Source of the DNA: Dipteris shenzhenensis
Lineage: Eukaryota > Polypodiophyta > Polypodiopsida > Gleicheniales
DNA length: 64,000 bases
Assembly: GCA_047967505.1 (NCBI GenBank)
Contig: CM106538.1
Strand: one strand, 5' to 3'
The translations under genes and the position numbers were made by a program. Shown here in pieces: positions 25,965 to 34,639 of this stretch (its first letter is position 1; every line of letters starts with the position of its first letter). A model generated the notes under the pieces. The model worked only from the letters and a program-made list of their open reading frames with translations, did no database searches and was not told where the DNA came from.

Positions 25965-28900
25965 AGACACACAAGGGCCCAGGACAACATCGGGCTGGAC
26001 CCCCCCCGAAGGTTTTTATTTATGAAGAGAGAATCTGTTACAAGAGTTCAGTGTAGAGCTGCTGCAACATGCCAAGTGTCAAAATATCTAACTAAAATTT
26101 AGTACATGCCACAAAGGGCAATCTCTAGGGTCTGCGATGTTCCTTGGTCACATGAACATCTTACTGAGATCAACACTCTTGATTATGATTAAGGGGCTTT
26201 GACCAAGGGTCGAGGCGCCTTAATTATAATCAAGTCTCTCGAACCGAAGTTGGCACAACTCTCCAACCGAAGTTGGCACATCTTGGTTAACCGTAGTTAA
26301 TCCTCTTGGCGCATGCCAAGTCTCATTGATCGAAGTCAACACTCTCTAACCATAGTCAACTCTGTGGTTCTCTAGTTAACCACAATTAACCCTCTTGGTA
26401 ATAAACCAAGTCTCCCCGACTGAAATCAAGCTTACTTGACCTGAGTCAAGTATCTTTGACCGTAGTCAATTCTTTGACCATTAAAAGAACTCTTTGACCA
26501 TAATTAACACAAATGAAAACTCTTTAATTATGATCAGATAAATGGTCAACTGTACTTTGACTTAGAATATTTACATTGTGGTGACATCCCCTCGGCTTCT
26601 ATTCAGTTGACCTCAACTGAAAAGCTTCCTTGTAAACATCCAAAAGCTGTGGATGATCAGACAACATGTCTTCATCCATCCACTTGACCGAAATCAGGCT
26701 TACTTGACCAGAGTCAAGTATCTTTGACCATAGTCAATTCTTTGACCATTAAAAGAACTCTTTGACCATAATTAACACAAATGAAAACTCTTTAATTATG
26801 ATCAGATAAATGGTCAACTGTACTTTGACTTAGAATATTTACATTGTGGTGACATCCCCTCGGCTTCTATTCAGTTGACCTCAACTGAAAAGCTTCCTTG
26901 TAAACATCCAAAAGCTGTGGATGATCAGACAACATGTCTTCATCCATCCACTTGGCATCCAATGCCGTGTAATTCTTAAATTTTACAAGATACCTGTAAA
27001 ATTCCTTGCCCTCAGGGCCTTTGCGTACAGTATGGTACACAATCTGCTCTAGTTGAAGGAACTCCTCGAGCTCATCCACTTCTGGTGGATCCTCTGATAT
27101 TGGCTCTGTAGGCTCTGGCCTGAAATTTCTTTAGAAGACTCACATGGAAAGCATTGTAAATCCTCCAATGCTCTGGCAATGCCAACCTATACGCAATCTC
27201 ATTTATTCCTTCTGTAACCCTGAAAGGGCCATAGTATCTAGGAGATAACTTTGCATACACTTTCTATTTGCCTTTAAACTTGCGGAGCCTAGCTTTCTCG
27301 AACTTCAAAAGTACCCAATCCCCTTCCTTGAGATCTAACTGTCTCCTATGCTTATCTGCAACTCTTTTATGCTTTTCTTGAGACAATTCAAATGCTATCT
27401 AAACTTGGCTAAAAGCTGTCTGGAGGTCTCTCACAAACTGATCAGATGCAAAAATTTCATCTTTGGTCCTTAGGATAGGTGGCAGAATCACCTTCCCATC
27501 AATGACCTCAAAAGGAGGCTTTCCCTGTAGAGCTGTGTACTGTATTATTGTAAGCAACTCTACCAAGATTCGTCGTCCCCATATTATTAAATAAAGCTCT
27601 CCAGAATAGACCGGTCATTCTGAGATCTCGATCACTGACAATGGGCTTAGGCATACCATGGTGCTTAAAGATCTATACCATGACAAGCTTAGCCATATGA
27701 TCTGCCTTTATGGTTTTACAAACCGGAATGAAATGAGCTTGCTTGCTGAATCTATCAATGATAATCCAAATCCCATCATTCCCTGAGTTTGATCTTGGCA
27801 AATAAAAAATGAAGTCCATTGCAATACTTTCCCACGGTGCCTGAGGCACGGGAAGAGGCAGAAGTAGGCCAAGCGCCTTCCGTCTATCATACTTCACTTT
27901 CTGACACGTAAGGCATTCAGTAACAAACTGATGTATATCTTTCCGCATCCCTGGCCAAAAGAAATACCTCTCTAGTGCTTGACTTGTTGCTGTAATTCCT
28001 CTATGCCCAGCATAGGGAGGTGCATGGCATTCTTCCAAAATCTTTTTCCTCATCTCTTGGGTGATGCATAAAAAGTCATCTTTCATTAGATACCCATCTT
28101 TCAAGGAATAGTGATTGCCCCTCTTGCATTTGCTGTAAAATCTCACCAAAATCTGCATCATTAGCATATTGCTTCCTCATGTCTTCCAGGTCCTGATGAT
28201 AAGCAATAGTTACATTGTTGACCTGGGGTCTTTGGGACAAGGCATCTGCCACTCTGTTCCAAACTCCCAAAGTATGGACAATCTGAAAATGATACATTGA
28301 CAGCATATTTGCCCATTTCATATGCTTCTCGGAGAGCTTTGTCCGAGTCAAAAAGTAACTCAAACTTTGGTGATCTGTTTTAACAGTAAAATCTGCACCC
28401 AAAAGATAATGCTTCCACGTATGGATGGCATGAATTACAGCCAACAACTCTTTCTCATAGATTCCGAAGTCTCCTACTCTCATAGGCCACTACATGACCA
28501 TTCCGATGCAATGCAGCCCCAACACATTCCCCACAAGCATGACAATCCACCTCGAATGATTGATACAAGTCTGAAACTATTAAGATTGGCTCTGTGGTCA
28601 GCCTCTCTTTGAGTGTGGTGAATGCTGTCTTTTGTGGAATTCCCCGTCTGGAAGCTGCATTTTTCTTAGTAACTGCGCTAGACTTGAGCCTATTGACCTT
28701 TCTCCTTCATCAGAGAACCCGCACAGATTTCTTCCGTCGAAAAAATCATCCGTCAGGCGCTAGAGTATATTAACCATACACGGTCACGGAAGCCTCTTCC
28801 ATCGCCGTTCACAGGCATGTAATTCCCTCCCAAGAACCAGTGCCTGACAACCAATCTGTGTTCGCATGACTTCTCCCTCCGCTTCCCTGTACCTTCACAA

Positions 28901-29160
28901 GGCCTAACCGGCAAAAGCGCCACGCTCACAAGGTCACACACCAATGACAAACAATAGTGCACGATTTCTCTCGGGCCTTTCTCACCTCTGTCACTCACGA
29001 CTCACGAAAGAAAACTTCTCTTTCTGCATACGTGCATTCCCAATGGACCGTGCTCTTTTCAAAAAAAGAGCAGGCCTTGTGCTTTGATACCAATGCAAAA
29101 CGCCGGTGACGTGCTTTTCTTCTCTCTGTGGAAATCTTCTGCAAACACTCTCTCTTGTTT

Positions 29161-29208
<48 letters not shown>

Positions 29209-32200
29209 AAACACACTAGGGCCCAGGACAAACGTCGGGCTGGACCCCCCCCGAAGGTTTTTATTTATGAAGAGAGAATCTGTTACAAGAGTTCAGTGTA
29301 GAGCTACTGCCCAAATTTCAAAACGTGCATTCCTTTTACAAAGAGCTCATGGCTCAATAATTTGGCAACATGCCAAGTGTCAAAATATCTAACTAAGATT
29401 TAGTACATGCCACAAAAGGGCAATCTCTAGGATCTTCGATGTTCCTTGGTCACATGAACATCTTCTGGTCGCTTGCTAAGCTCCTTAGCGCTTGGAAAAT
29501 CAACCCTTCTTGGTACCTGCAACAATTAATTAAAGCGCATCACCATGGCACCCATTAATTGTTAGCGCTTTGCATGCAAATAGCAAACTGCGGACTAATC
29601 TTAGTCACGGTGGGCGTCCCCACTGAACACATAAACGCACAACATAAAACATTTCTCTGATTGACCGAGATCACCCCTCTTGATCATGATTAAGGGGCTT
29701 TGACCAAGGGTCGAGGCGCCTTAATTATAATCAAGTCTCTCCAACCGAAGTTGGCACATCTTGGTTAACCGTAGTTAACCCTCTTGGCGCATGCCAAGTC
29801 TTGTTGACCGAAGTCAACACTCTTTGATTGTAGTCACAGCTCTGTGGTTCTCTGGTTAACCGCAGTTAATCCTCTTGGTAATAAACCAAGTCTCCCCGAC
29901 TGAAATCAGGCTTACTTGACCAGAGTCAAGTATCTTTGACCGTAGTCAATTCTTTGACCATTAAAAGAACTCTTTGACCATAATTAACACAAATGAAAAC
30001 TCTTTAATTATGATCAGATAAATGATCAACTGTACTTTGACTTAGGATATTTACATTGTGGTGACATGATCTCTATGGGCAACGCGACACACACACTAGA
30101 TTCCTATGGATCCGGATCAAGAGCGTGTCTTCGTGAGACAGCTTCGTCACAATTTGCTATTTTTGTCCAAAGAACTCACATTTTGCCAAGGAGCTCCGAA
30201 AGGAGGGTGAAGCATCACCGAATACAGCCCTACACCCTGACATCATGGATTCCTTGAGCTGCGGGGAAGAAGTTCTTCTTAGAGACTTCAACACCAAGAC
30301 TGCAAACTAGCACGTATTAGCCATTGACTTTCAACATGACTTGATCATGTTGCCTAACATTGATCTAGATCAAGAAAGTTCGACGCGGGGAAGAAGTTCT
30401 TCTTAGAGACTTCAACACCAAGACTGCAAACTAGCAGGTATTAGCCATTGACTTTCAACATGACTTCATCATGTTGCCTAACATTGATCTAGATCAAGAA
30501 AGTTCGACGGGCTGACTTATCTTCCGCCGCATGGAGGAGGTTCCAAGGTAGTTGATATTGAACTCGAGCAAAACTTTGCAGGAGTACTCAGCCTTGAGCA
30601 CCCACTGGGAATGTGTCATTCTCACGAGTAAAAACCTCTGAGCAGGTCTTATCCAAGCTTGTTTCTTAAGAGATCTTTAAAATAGTATTTCTTCAGGAAC
30701 ATGGTTTTTGCACTTTTATTTTCACTAGAACTAGATTCCCTTATCATAAAAATGTATAGAATTGTCACTCATTCACTTTCTCACATAAGTAAATTTTCTT
30801 GTTCATAGACATCCTTCGTATTCCTATAATTACCTAACAAGAGTGTTAAAAAAAAAATCTTTAAGAAACATCCCTCACAATCACTCTCAATGTAATAATA
30901 TTTTACATATATAACTACTTATTAAAAAAATTTGTATCAATATGACAATAGCTTCCTAGTGTATCTTGATTCATGTAAAGATTTGTGTAAAAAATAGGCA
31001 TTCCTATAATACTTTACATATTTCTAAGGAAAACTATGTTTTCTTTTCCATTTTTGCCACATTTTACATAGTTGGAAGCTTTTTTGGCCTTTGCTCGGAT
31101 GCTCGCAAGATTTCGCTCAGATGCTGGTTGTTCCCACTCAAGCCTACCACAGAGGCGCATGGCAGAGAGGAAGAGTTCCCTACAGAGGGTGCAGCAAAAC
31201 AGAGCTGGGTACCTTACCTCAGAGGTGGTTTCCAAAGGTGTTGGTACATACGTGGGCAAGTTTTAGTAGTTAAGATTCATCTATATGTATCTTTCTATTT
31301 TGGATATACATCTGAGTACTCTTTCAGATCTTGTCACATGCACCCCTGCACTTGGGTGCAAGGTGACAACTGGCCACATCGACAGTGTAAATAGATCCCT
31401 AATATAGGAGATTTTATCGTATGCCGTGACACATTGTGAGCCCTTGTCAGGGGACAGTCAGGCACGAGCTACGTAGGTCAGTCTCTCAGCCTTAGGTCAA
31501 GTCAGAACTCAAGTCCAAGTGCCCACTGGAGAACAGTAGGTTAGTGTTTCCATCTTAGGGTTTTAGCCACATCTAGGTCTCAGCCTAGGGTAGGGGCCTA
31601 GAAGGGCCCCCAAGGGCTGGACCAAGTAATGGGGGGGGAGCAGCCAAGGAAGGAGCCCCAGAAGGGCCCTAAGGCAGCTCCACAACAAAGGAAATGGGCT
31701 TGGGGGAAGGAAGCTTTTATAAGCTGCCTTCTGCCCCTCCCTAGGCCACTCGGGGGGCTGCATTTATGGCCCAACCAGAAAGACAACCAGCCGACTGGCT
31801 GGTCGGCTATTTCTGGCTGGTTGGGGCCAGCCAACCAGCCCCTCCAGCCCCCTATATAAAGGGGGCCGCCCTCATTCCTCATCCAGCTCCCCTCAATTTC
31901 AGCCTTCCTCTCCAGTCTCAGAGCAGCCTCAAGCCCTCCAAAAATCCCCTGCAAGTCAGCAAGTTCAGCAGTTGTTAGAGTGATTCTAGGAGAGTGCCTA
32001 CGCAGCTCCATAGCCCGGGCTCGGAGTGGAGGTTTGAGGTTTCTGTTTCAGCAGCTTTCTTTCCAATTCTCAGCTCTATCTTCAGCTCTCTTTAGCTCCA
32101 TCTCAGCTTCCACATAGTTCTCTCAAGCTCCATAACTCTCAGATTTCTGGATACTGACAGCCTGATGAGCAGAAGCAGTACCTGCAGAGCACCGTTGTTT

Positions 32201-34302
32201 CCATTGCACCCATATTGCAAGGCATGGAAAGAAAGATTGCCCCAAATGGTTGCCCGAAAAGGCTGTGAAAGAGCTGACTTCTACTGTCGCCACTGATCTG
32301 GCTCTCCCAACCCCGACTGCAAACACAATTTTACCTACTTTGAACGTCATACCCTCGATGGGCTTTGAAGGTCAGAAGGAGGGCAGGCATGCTCGCCGAG
32401 CAAAAGAAGGCCCTCATCAGAGCCTATGGCACAGCTAAGGGCAAAGATTCGTTATCTTATTTGAGTTTAAAAGACGCTATATTTCCTCACCTTACCTTGT
32501 GGGCGTGCCCGCCCCGTGAGTGAGGGTAGCGTAGAGTGAGAGGGCTTGTGTTTGTGGGTGTGCCCACCCCTGTAAGTGTAGGTTTGTGTTGCTTTCCAGT
32601 GCCTCTTGCGGGCCCATGCAATGCCACATTGGCCATGGAGGTTCCCAGGAGAGGTGTGGAGGAGTGTGGCCAGATCTGGCCTAAGGGGCTGCCATGGATG
32701 TGCCCTTATAGGGACCCCAGGTGGGGGCTGGAGAGCAGGGTGGGCCGACCTGCAGAAACCTTGGCTGGGTACAGCCCCCCCCCCCTTTTTTTTTTTTTGG
32801 GAGGGGGGGGGGCTTCTTGTAGGACCATGAGAAGCCCTAGTAGTGGTCGACCCACACATGCAGGTCGGCCCTACAGCAGGGGGTCGGCCACCCTCTAGAC
32901 CAACCGACCAGGCAAGGGGGACTGCCTATATATAGGCCCCCCATTCTCATTGTTCATCATCACTTGGTGGAACAGCAGTTCACTGCAGACGAGCATCTCT
33001 TGGACGGCCTGGCAGAGGAGCAAAGCCATTCCTGTTGTGCACCTGAGGAGCAGGGTAGTGGAGCAGTTCATCCACTCCCTAGTGCTCCCTTCACTTGCTT
33101 GTTGAGTTGTGTGTTCCGAGCTCTCGAGCAACCTGTTGTTTCCGAGGTTTTCTCCTAGTTGTAGCGGGGTTTTCTCCAAAGATCACTTGCAGTTCTCCTG
33201 TGCCTCTCTCTCCTCTCTCTCCTTCTTAGTGTGTGTGTGAGGCGTGCTCTCTCTCTCTCTCTTTCGTTCATTTCCGCCGCACTTCTCACATGGTATCCGA
33301 GCCACAGTTGGCTCGAGACTCGAGGGGGGGAGGGAGTGTTGAGCCAACACAAAGAGAGGAGGATTAGGGTGTTGTTTGAAGGTGTACTATGAGAAACCTG
33401 ATGTTAAGGAACTCAGTTTCAAGTGATCACAAAAGCAGCTTGATTATATTATCGTTGTATATCTATTTTAATGGCATCCAACGGACATGATCTTGAATCA
33501 ACGGGAATACCGAGTCCTAAATCATCTATCTGAATGATATCCGACTATGTAAACTAGAAATCATCACTAGCTATCGGCTTGTAGCACTGCCCTTAAGGCA
33601 GCGGTAGTGGAACGGATTTGAGTTTTCCTTAAGGTCAGTTTTAAGGAGCCGAAAAATACTCCAGCTTTAGTGTCGGAATACATGTCTCTGCTTTTTGCGC
33701 ATGCTTTATCCCCACCTTTTGAGTGTAACCTTCCTTTCATGTGAGTGTTCTGTGCCCTCCTGTCCCCTTCTTCTTAATTCAGCAACTAAAGGAACTAAAA
33801 TCCAACGAATGCCACTCACCGGATACCTCTCGGCATTCAGAGAGTTCCACACTACCGACTTGTCTCCACCCCACTCTACGGATTCCCGTGCCAGCTCTGA
33901 CACCGCGGAGGGAGGCCAGCGGATCAGATCATCGATCGAGTGCCGGGAGAGGCGGGGGGGGAGCTTGTGTAGACTGGCAGGGAGAGGTTTAGGGGCAAGA
34001 TGAGGAGTGGCATCCGGTGGAACGAGGAAGCGCAAGCAAGAGAGGAGTTGGCGGGCAAGGGAGGGGTCGACGGAGGCGGCGTGGTGAGAGCCACCCAGGA
34101 GGGAGAGGAGGCTGGCAGCAGTGGCATGAGAGGAGGAGGGGGGGGAGGAGGAGGAAAGGTGTGCTGAGAGCTTGAGGTGGGCAGGGCGAGGAAGGGAGAG
34201 AGGTTGAGGATGGTGAAGAGAAAGGGGCAGAAATCTGCAAGCTTGAGAAAGCAAAGGCATAAGACACAAGCTCAAGACCATCAAGCACTCGTGCCTTCTC
34301 AT
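19540..34302 (-). CDS. Seven-exon gene, 352-residue conserved-looking protein of unknown name
   Basis: Exons (minus): 34302-33820, 24229-24152, 24040-23898, 23787-23717, 20020-19913, 19818-19726, 19622-19540 (TAG). All introns are GT-AG and every phase joins without a break (0,0,2,1,1,1), summing to 1059 bases. Introns measure 9590, 111, 110, 3696, 94 and 103 bp. Exon 1 gives a Ser/Leu/Pro/Arg-rich leader of about 60 residues that could be an organelle-targeting peptide, then [15 protein letters not shown]. Exons 2-4 carry [29 protein letters not shown] and [20 protein letters not shown]. Exons 5-7 carry [24 protein letters not shown] and [13 protein letters not shown], ending IFIC. It reads like a conserved plant protein, but I cannot name it or assign a function. 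The start could also be 34281 or 34260. The donor of exon 2 (AAG|GTTCAC) is weak; the others are good. Introns 1 and 4 are full of mobile elements, yet the frame is intact. Confidence 0.85.
20058..20102. repeat. (CT)n microsatellite in intron 4
   Basis: CT tract of about 45 bases, 38 bases from the exon 5 acceptor on the gene's strand. On the transcript it reads (GA)n, so it does not serve as the polypyrimidine tract. Confidence 0.95.
20440..21892 (+). mobile_element. 5'-truncated LINE with A-rich tail
   Basis: Frameshifted coding remnant oriented opposite to the host gene. Around 21135-21500 the frames give [20 protein letters not shown] and a following HCLWGC-like segment, as in the zinc-binding C-terminus of plant LINE ORF2. 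Near 21500-21620 comes a [13 protein letters not shown]-like tail. A non-coding 3' region ends in CTCTTTAAAAAAAAAAAG at about 21876-21893, typical of non-LTR retrotransposition. The earlier part (20568-20940) is an unrecognised open stretch presumed to belong to the same element. It lies in intron 4. Confidence 0.6.
21900..22440 (+). mobile_element. LTR end with primer-binding site (copia type)
   Basis: An LTR-like 3' end, TTTTCCTACA, is followed at 22086-22097 by TGGTATCAGAGC, the canonical site complementary to the initiator methionine tRNA 3' end. About 340 bases of possible leader or gag sequence follow, with no intact frame. The left LTR end and the right half of the element are not recognisable, so this is a fragment inside intron 4. 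Confidence 0.65.
22458..22993 (+). pseudogene. REF/SRPP (lipid-droplet-associated) family pseudogene
   Basis: Related to rubber elongation factor / small rubber particle proteins, which coat lipid droplets or rubber particles in plants. From ATG at 22458 the frame gives [28 protein letters not shown]. After a run of six A near 22606-22611 the homology moves to another frame with [23 protein letters not shown] and HVPQKI, ending at TGA 22991-22993 (from [14 protein letters not shown] on, the match to the family is looser). The shift splits the conserved core, so the copy cannot encode a full protein. It lies antisense in intron 4 of the seven-exon gene and shows no introns, so a processed copy is possible. 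No poly(A) tail or target duplication was found. Confidence 0.75.
23088..23407 (-). repeat. 320 bp dispersed repeat (inverted relative to 58278-58618)
   Basis: Reverse-complement copy of 58278-58618, with one end at AAGGCTAATC and the other at GTATATACC. It carries the palindrome TGACGTCA (23239-23246), a bZIP/as-1-type core. No coding capacity. It occupies intron 4 next to exon 4 of the host gene. Confidence 0.85.
24230..25430. other. Intron 1 sequence without recognised element
   Basis: AT-leaning sequence upstream (on the gene's strand) of exon 2. I looked for further exons on the minus strand and found none with good splice sites and a compatible phase. No transposon motif is recognised. 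Confidence 0.4.
25440..25861 (+). pseudogene. LINE endonuclease remnant, left half
   Basis: The frame at 25620-25720 reads [12 protein letters not shown] and, 27 residues on, ETQ, matching the W-N-x-N-G and E-T motifs at the start of LINE apurinic-like endonucleases. Stops interrupt it. The gypsy element at 25862 splits it from its continuation at 30067, where DFNT (the GDFN motif) is readable. Confidence 0.55.
25857..25861. other. Target-site duplication, left (TGATC)
   Basis: TGATC directly precedes the left LTR and is repeated exactly at 30067-30071 after the right LTR. Five bases is the normal size for Ty3/gypsy integration. Confidence 0.9.
25933..25962. repeat. (CT)n tract in the 3' LTR
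   Basis: Part of the transcribed portion of the LTR (reads as GA repeats on the element's strand); shorter than its partner at 29165-29207. Confidence 0.9.
26225..26520 (-). promoter_or_regulatory. Palindrome array in LTR U3 (3' LTR)
   Basis: Run of short imperfect palindromes of the form TTRACC-NNA-GTYAA, for example CCAACCGAAGTTGG and CTTTGACCGTAGTCAA. TTGACC is the core of the plant W-box bound by WRKY factors. Location in U3 (upstream part of the LTR on the element's strand) suggests an enhancer array. Binding is inferred. Confidence 0.55.
26419..26954. repeat. 268 bp tandem duplication across the LTR/pol junction
   Basis: Units about 26419-26686 and 26687-26954. Each contains the last part of the LTR plus the polypurine tract and the extreme 3' end of pol (ATCCCCTCGGCTTC to CATCCATCCACTTG). 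The copies are nearly identical, so part of the LTR end occurs twice on this side only. Confidence 0.9.
26867..28660 (-). pseudogene. gypsy pol remnant: RT end, RNase H, integrase, chromodomain
   Basis: Read on the minus strand. RT end near 28640-28500 ([19 protein letters not shown]). RNase H 28483-28230 with [19 protein letters not shown] and VADALSQ. Integrase 28140-27600 with the zinc finger H-A-P-P-Y-A-G-H...C-L-T-C, first catalytic Asp in SIAMDFIF and second in VSDRD. The part carrying the catalytic Glu is deleted before [10 protein letters not shown] near 27560. Integrase tail YYGPFRV and [10 protein letters not shown] at 27240-27140. Chromodomain 27079-26867 with [12 protein letters not shown]-like residues (F-Y-R-Y-L-V-K-F-K). 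Frameshifts and the deletion make it inactive. Confidence 0.9.
29081..29092 (-). other. Primer-binding site of the gypsy element
   Basis: On the minus strand TGGTATCAAAGC, one mismatch from the standard initiator-Met tRNA complement TGGTATCAGAGC, directly inside the 5' LTR. Confidence 0.85.
29165..29207. repeat. (CT)n tract in the 5' LTR
   Basis: 43-base CT tract matching the tract in the other LTR. Confidence 0.95.
29735..29995 (-). promoter_or_regulatory. Palindrome array in LTR U3 (5' LTR)
   Basis: Same array as in the 3' LTR: GGTTAACCGTAGTTAACC, GTTGACCGAAGTCAAC, GGTTAACCGCAGTTAATCC, CTTGACCAGAGTCAAG, CTTTGACCGTAGTCAA and TTTGACCATAATTAA. Each has 5-8 base arms around a central CGNA, CAGA or similar. 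This LTR would be the promoter copy of the element. Confidence 0.6.
30067..30071. other. Target-site duplication, right (TGATC)
   Basis: Exact repeat of 25857-25861 on the other side of the gypsy element. Confidence 0.9.
30261..30508. repeat. 124 bp tandem duplication, two copies
   Basis: Copies 30261-30384 and 30385-30508, beginning GCGGGGAAGAAGTTCTTC and ending AAGAAAGTTCGAC. Only about two mismatches were seen, so it is recent. It duplicates the LINE DFNT motif. Confidence 0.95.
30521..31440. other. AT-rich stretch, no gene recognised
   Basis: Mostly AT-rich sequence. A higher-GC block at 31070-31260 is open in several frames on both strands but shows no recognisable domain. It lies in intron 1 of the minus-strand gene. 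Confidence 0.4.
31440..32460 (+). mobile_element. LTR-like segment with TATA promoter
   Basis: Contains an AGAAGGGCCCCCAAGGGCTGG block (31598-31618) and GGAAGCTTTTATAAGC, both with near relatives in the LTR at 59780-60726. A cluster of CCAACCAGCC / CTGGTTGG / GGTCGG motifs precedes the TATA box CTATATAAAGG at 31852-31862. The leader is CT-rich. The exact ends are not resolved. Confidence 0.6.
32480..33336 (+). mobile_element. LTR with primer-binding site and adjacent polypurine tract
   Basis: LTR-like region with TATA box CTATATATAGG (32926-32936) preceded by GGTCGGC and CCAACCGACC motifs. It ends CTCACA at 33290, directly followed by a TGGTATCCGAGCC primer-binding site (33291-33303). Only 18 bases later comes a polypurine tract (CGAGGGGGGGAGGGAG, 33321-33336) and TGTTGAGCCAACAC, which looks like the start of a 3' LTR. 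The internal region is thus reduced to about 46 bp. A G/T homopolymer cluster lies at 32778-32811. Confidence 0.55.
33337..33700 (+). mobile_element. Probable 3' LTR start
   Basis: Begins TGTTGAGCCAACAC immediately after a polypurine tract. I could not match it to the preceding LTR, so the pair may come from different elements or a recombination product. The right boundary is unknown; exon 1 of the host gene ends at 33820. Confidence 0.35.
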
Positions 34303-34347
34303 TCTTTCAGAATTGAGCCTTCTGAGTTCTCATTCTTTCAGAATTGA
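34296..34347. repeat. 31 bp tandem repeat at the start codon of the seven-exon gene
   Basis: TTCTCATTCTTTCAGAATTGA occurs at 34296-34316 and 34327-34347. On the minus strand each copy supplies an ATG. The upstream one (34333) opens an 8-codon reading frame ending at 34307, just before the ATG at 34302. This may influence start choice (inference). Confidence 0.8.
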
Positions 34348-34639
34348 ACACAACAGAATGATTGTGCAAGGATGCTCTTGGTAGCCTCGTGGTCAACGCT
34401 CGAGTGTTAGGGATCCCACTAAGAGGGCCTCCCGGGCCCTTCCCGCATCGCGCGTCTACCGAGGCTTGGGAGGCCGCCGCTGATTCGCCTGAGCATCCCA
34501 GGATGTCTGCCGAGCAATATACTGCATACCCTGATGAAACTTTGCAGCCTTTCTCAACAAATGGCATGGACGTGGGAACGATCTCATCCAATCAATGTCT
34601 TTGAGCATTGGAATGCTCAACTGCATGCCTACAAACAGC

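Larger units (their letters stand above)
25862..30066 (-). mobile_element. Ty3/gypsy LTR retrotransposon, internally deleted
   Basis: Element on the minus strand with 3' LTR 25862-26586 (725 bp), 5' LTR 29094-30066 (973 bp), TG...CA ends and a perfect TGATC target duplication. The minus-strand primer-binding site TGGTATCAAAGC is at 29092-29081, one base after the 5' LTR. The polypurine tract AGCCGAGGGGA abuts the 3' LTR. The internal part is only 2.5 kb: gag, protease and most of reverse transcriptase are gone, leaving the RT end, RNase H, integrase and chromodomain in broken frames. The LTRs differ mainly by two deletions in the 3' copy. It sits in a LINE remnant inside intron 1 of the seven-exon gene, in the gene's own orientation. 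Confidence 0.92.
30067..30520 (+). pseudogene. LINE endonuclease remnant, right half
   Basis: Continuation of 25440-25861 after the gypsy insertion: the reading crosses the target duplication as [19 protein letters not shown] segment at about 30275-30305 corresponds to the GDFN motif of LINE endonucleases. Frames shift between these motifs. It contains a later 124 bp tandem duplication. Confidence 0.5.

Noticed and set aside
31014-31273. GC-richer block with several overlapping frames, considered as a host exon
   Set aside because: It is open on both strands without domain or consistent splice sites, and lies inside intron 1 of the minus-strand gene.
32467-32898. Overlapping open frames on both strands with Pro/Gly runs
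   Set aside because: They are produced by GC-rich LTR sequence and homopolymer runs near 32778-32811.
34360-34500. Possible SINE: a TAGCCTCGTGGTC stretch resembling a tRNA A box
   Set aside because: No convincing B box at the right distance and no A-rich tail or target duplication were found.
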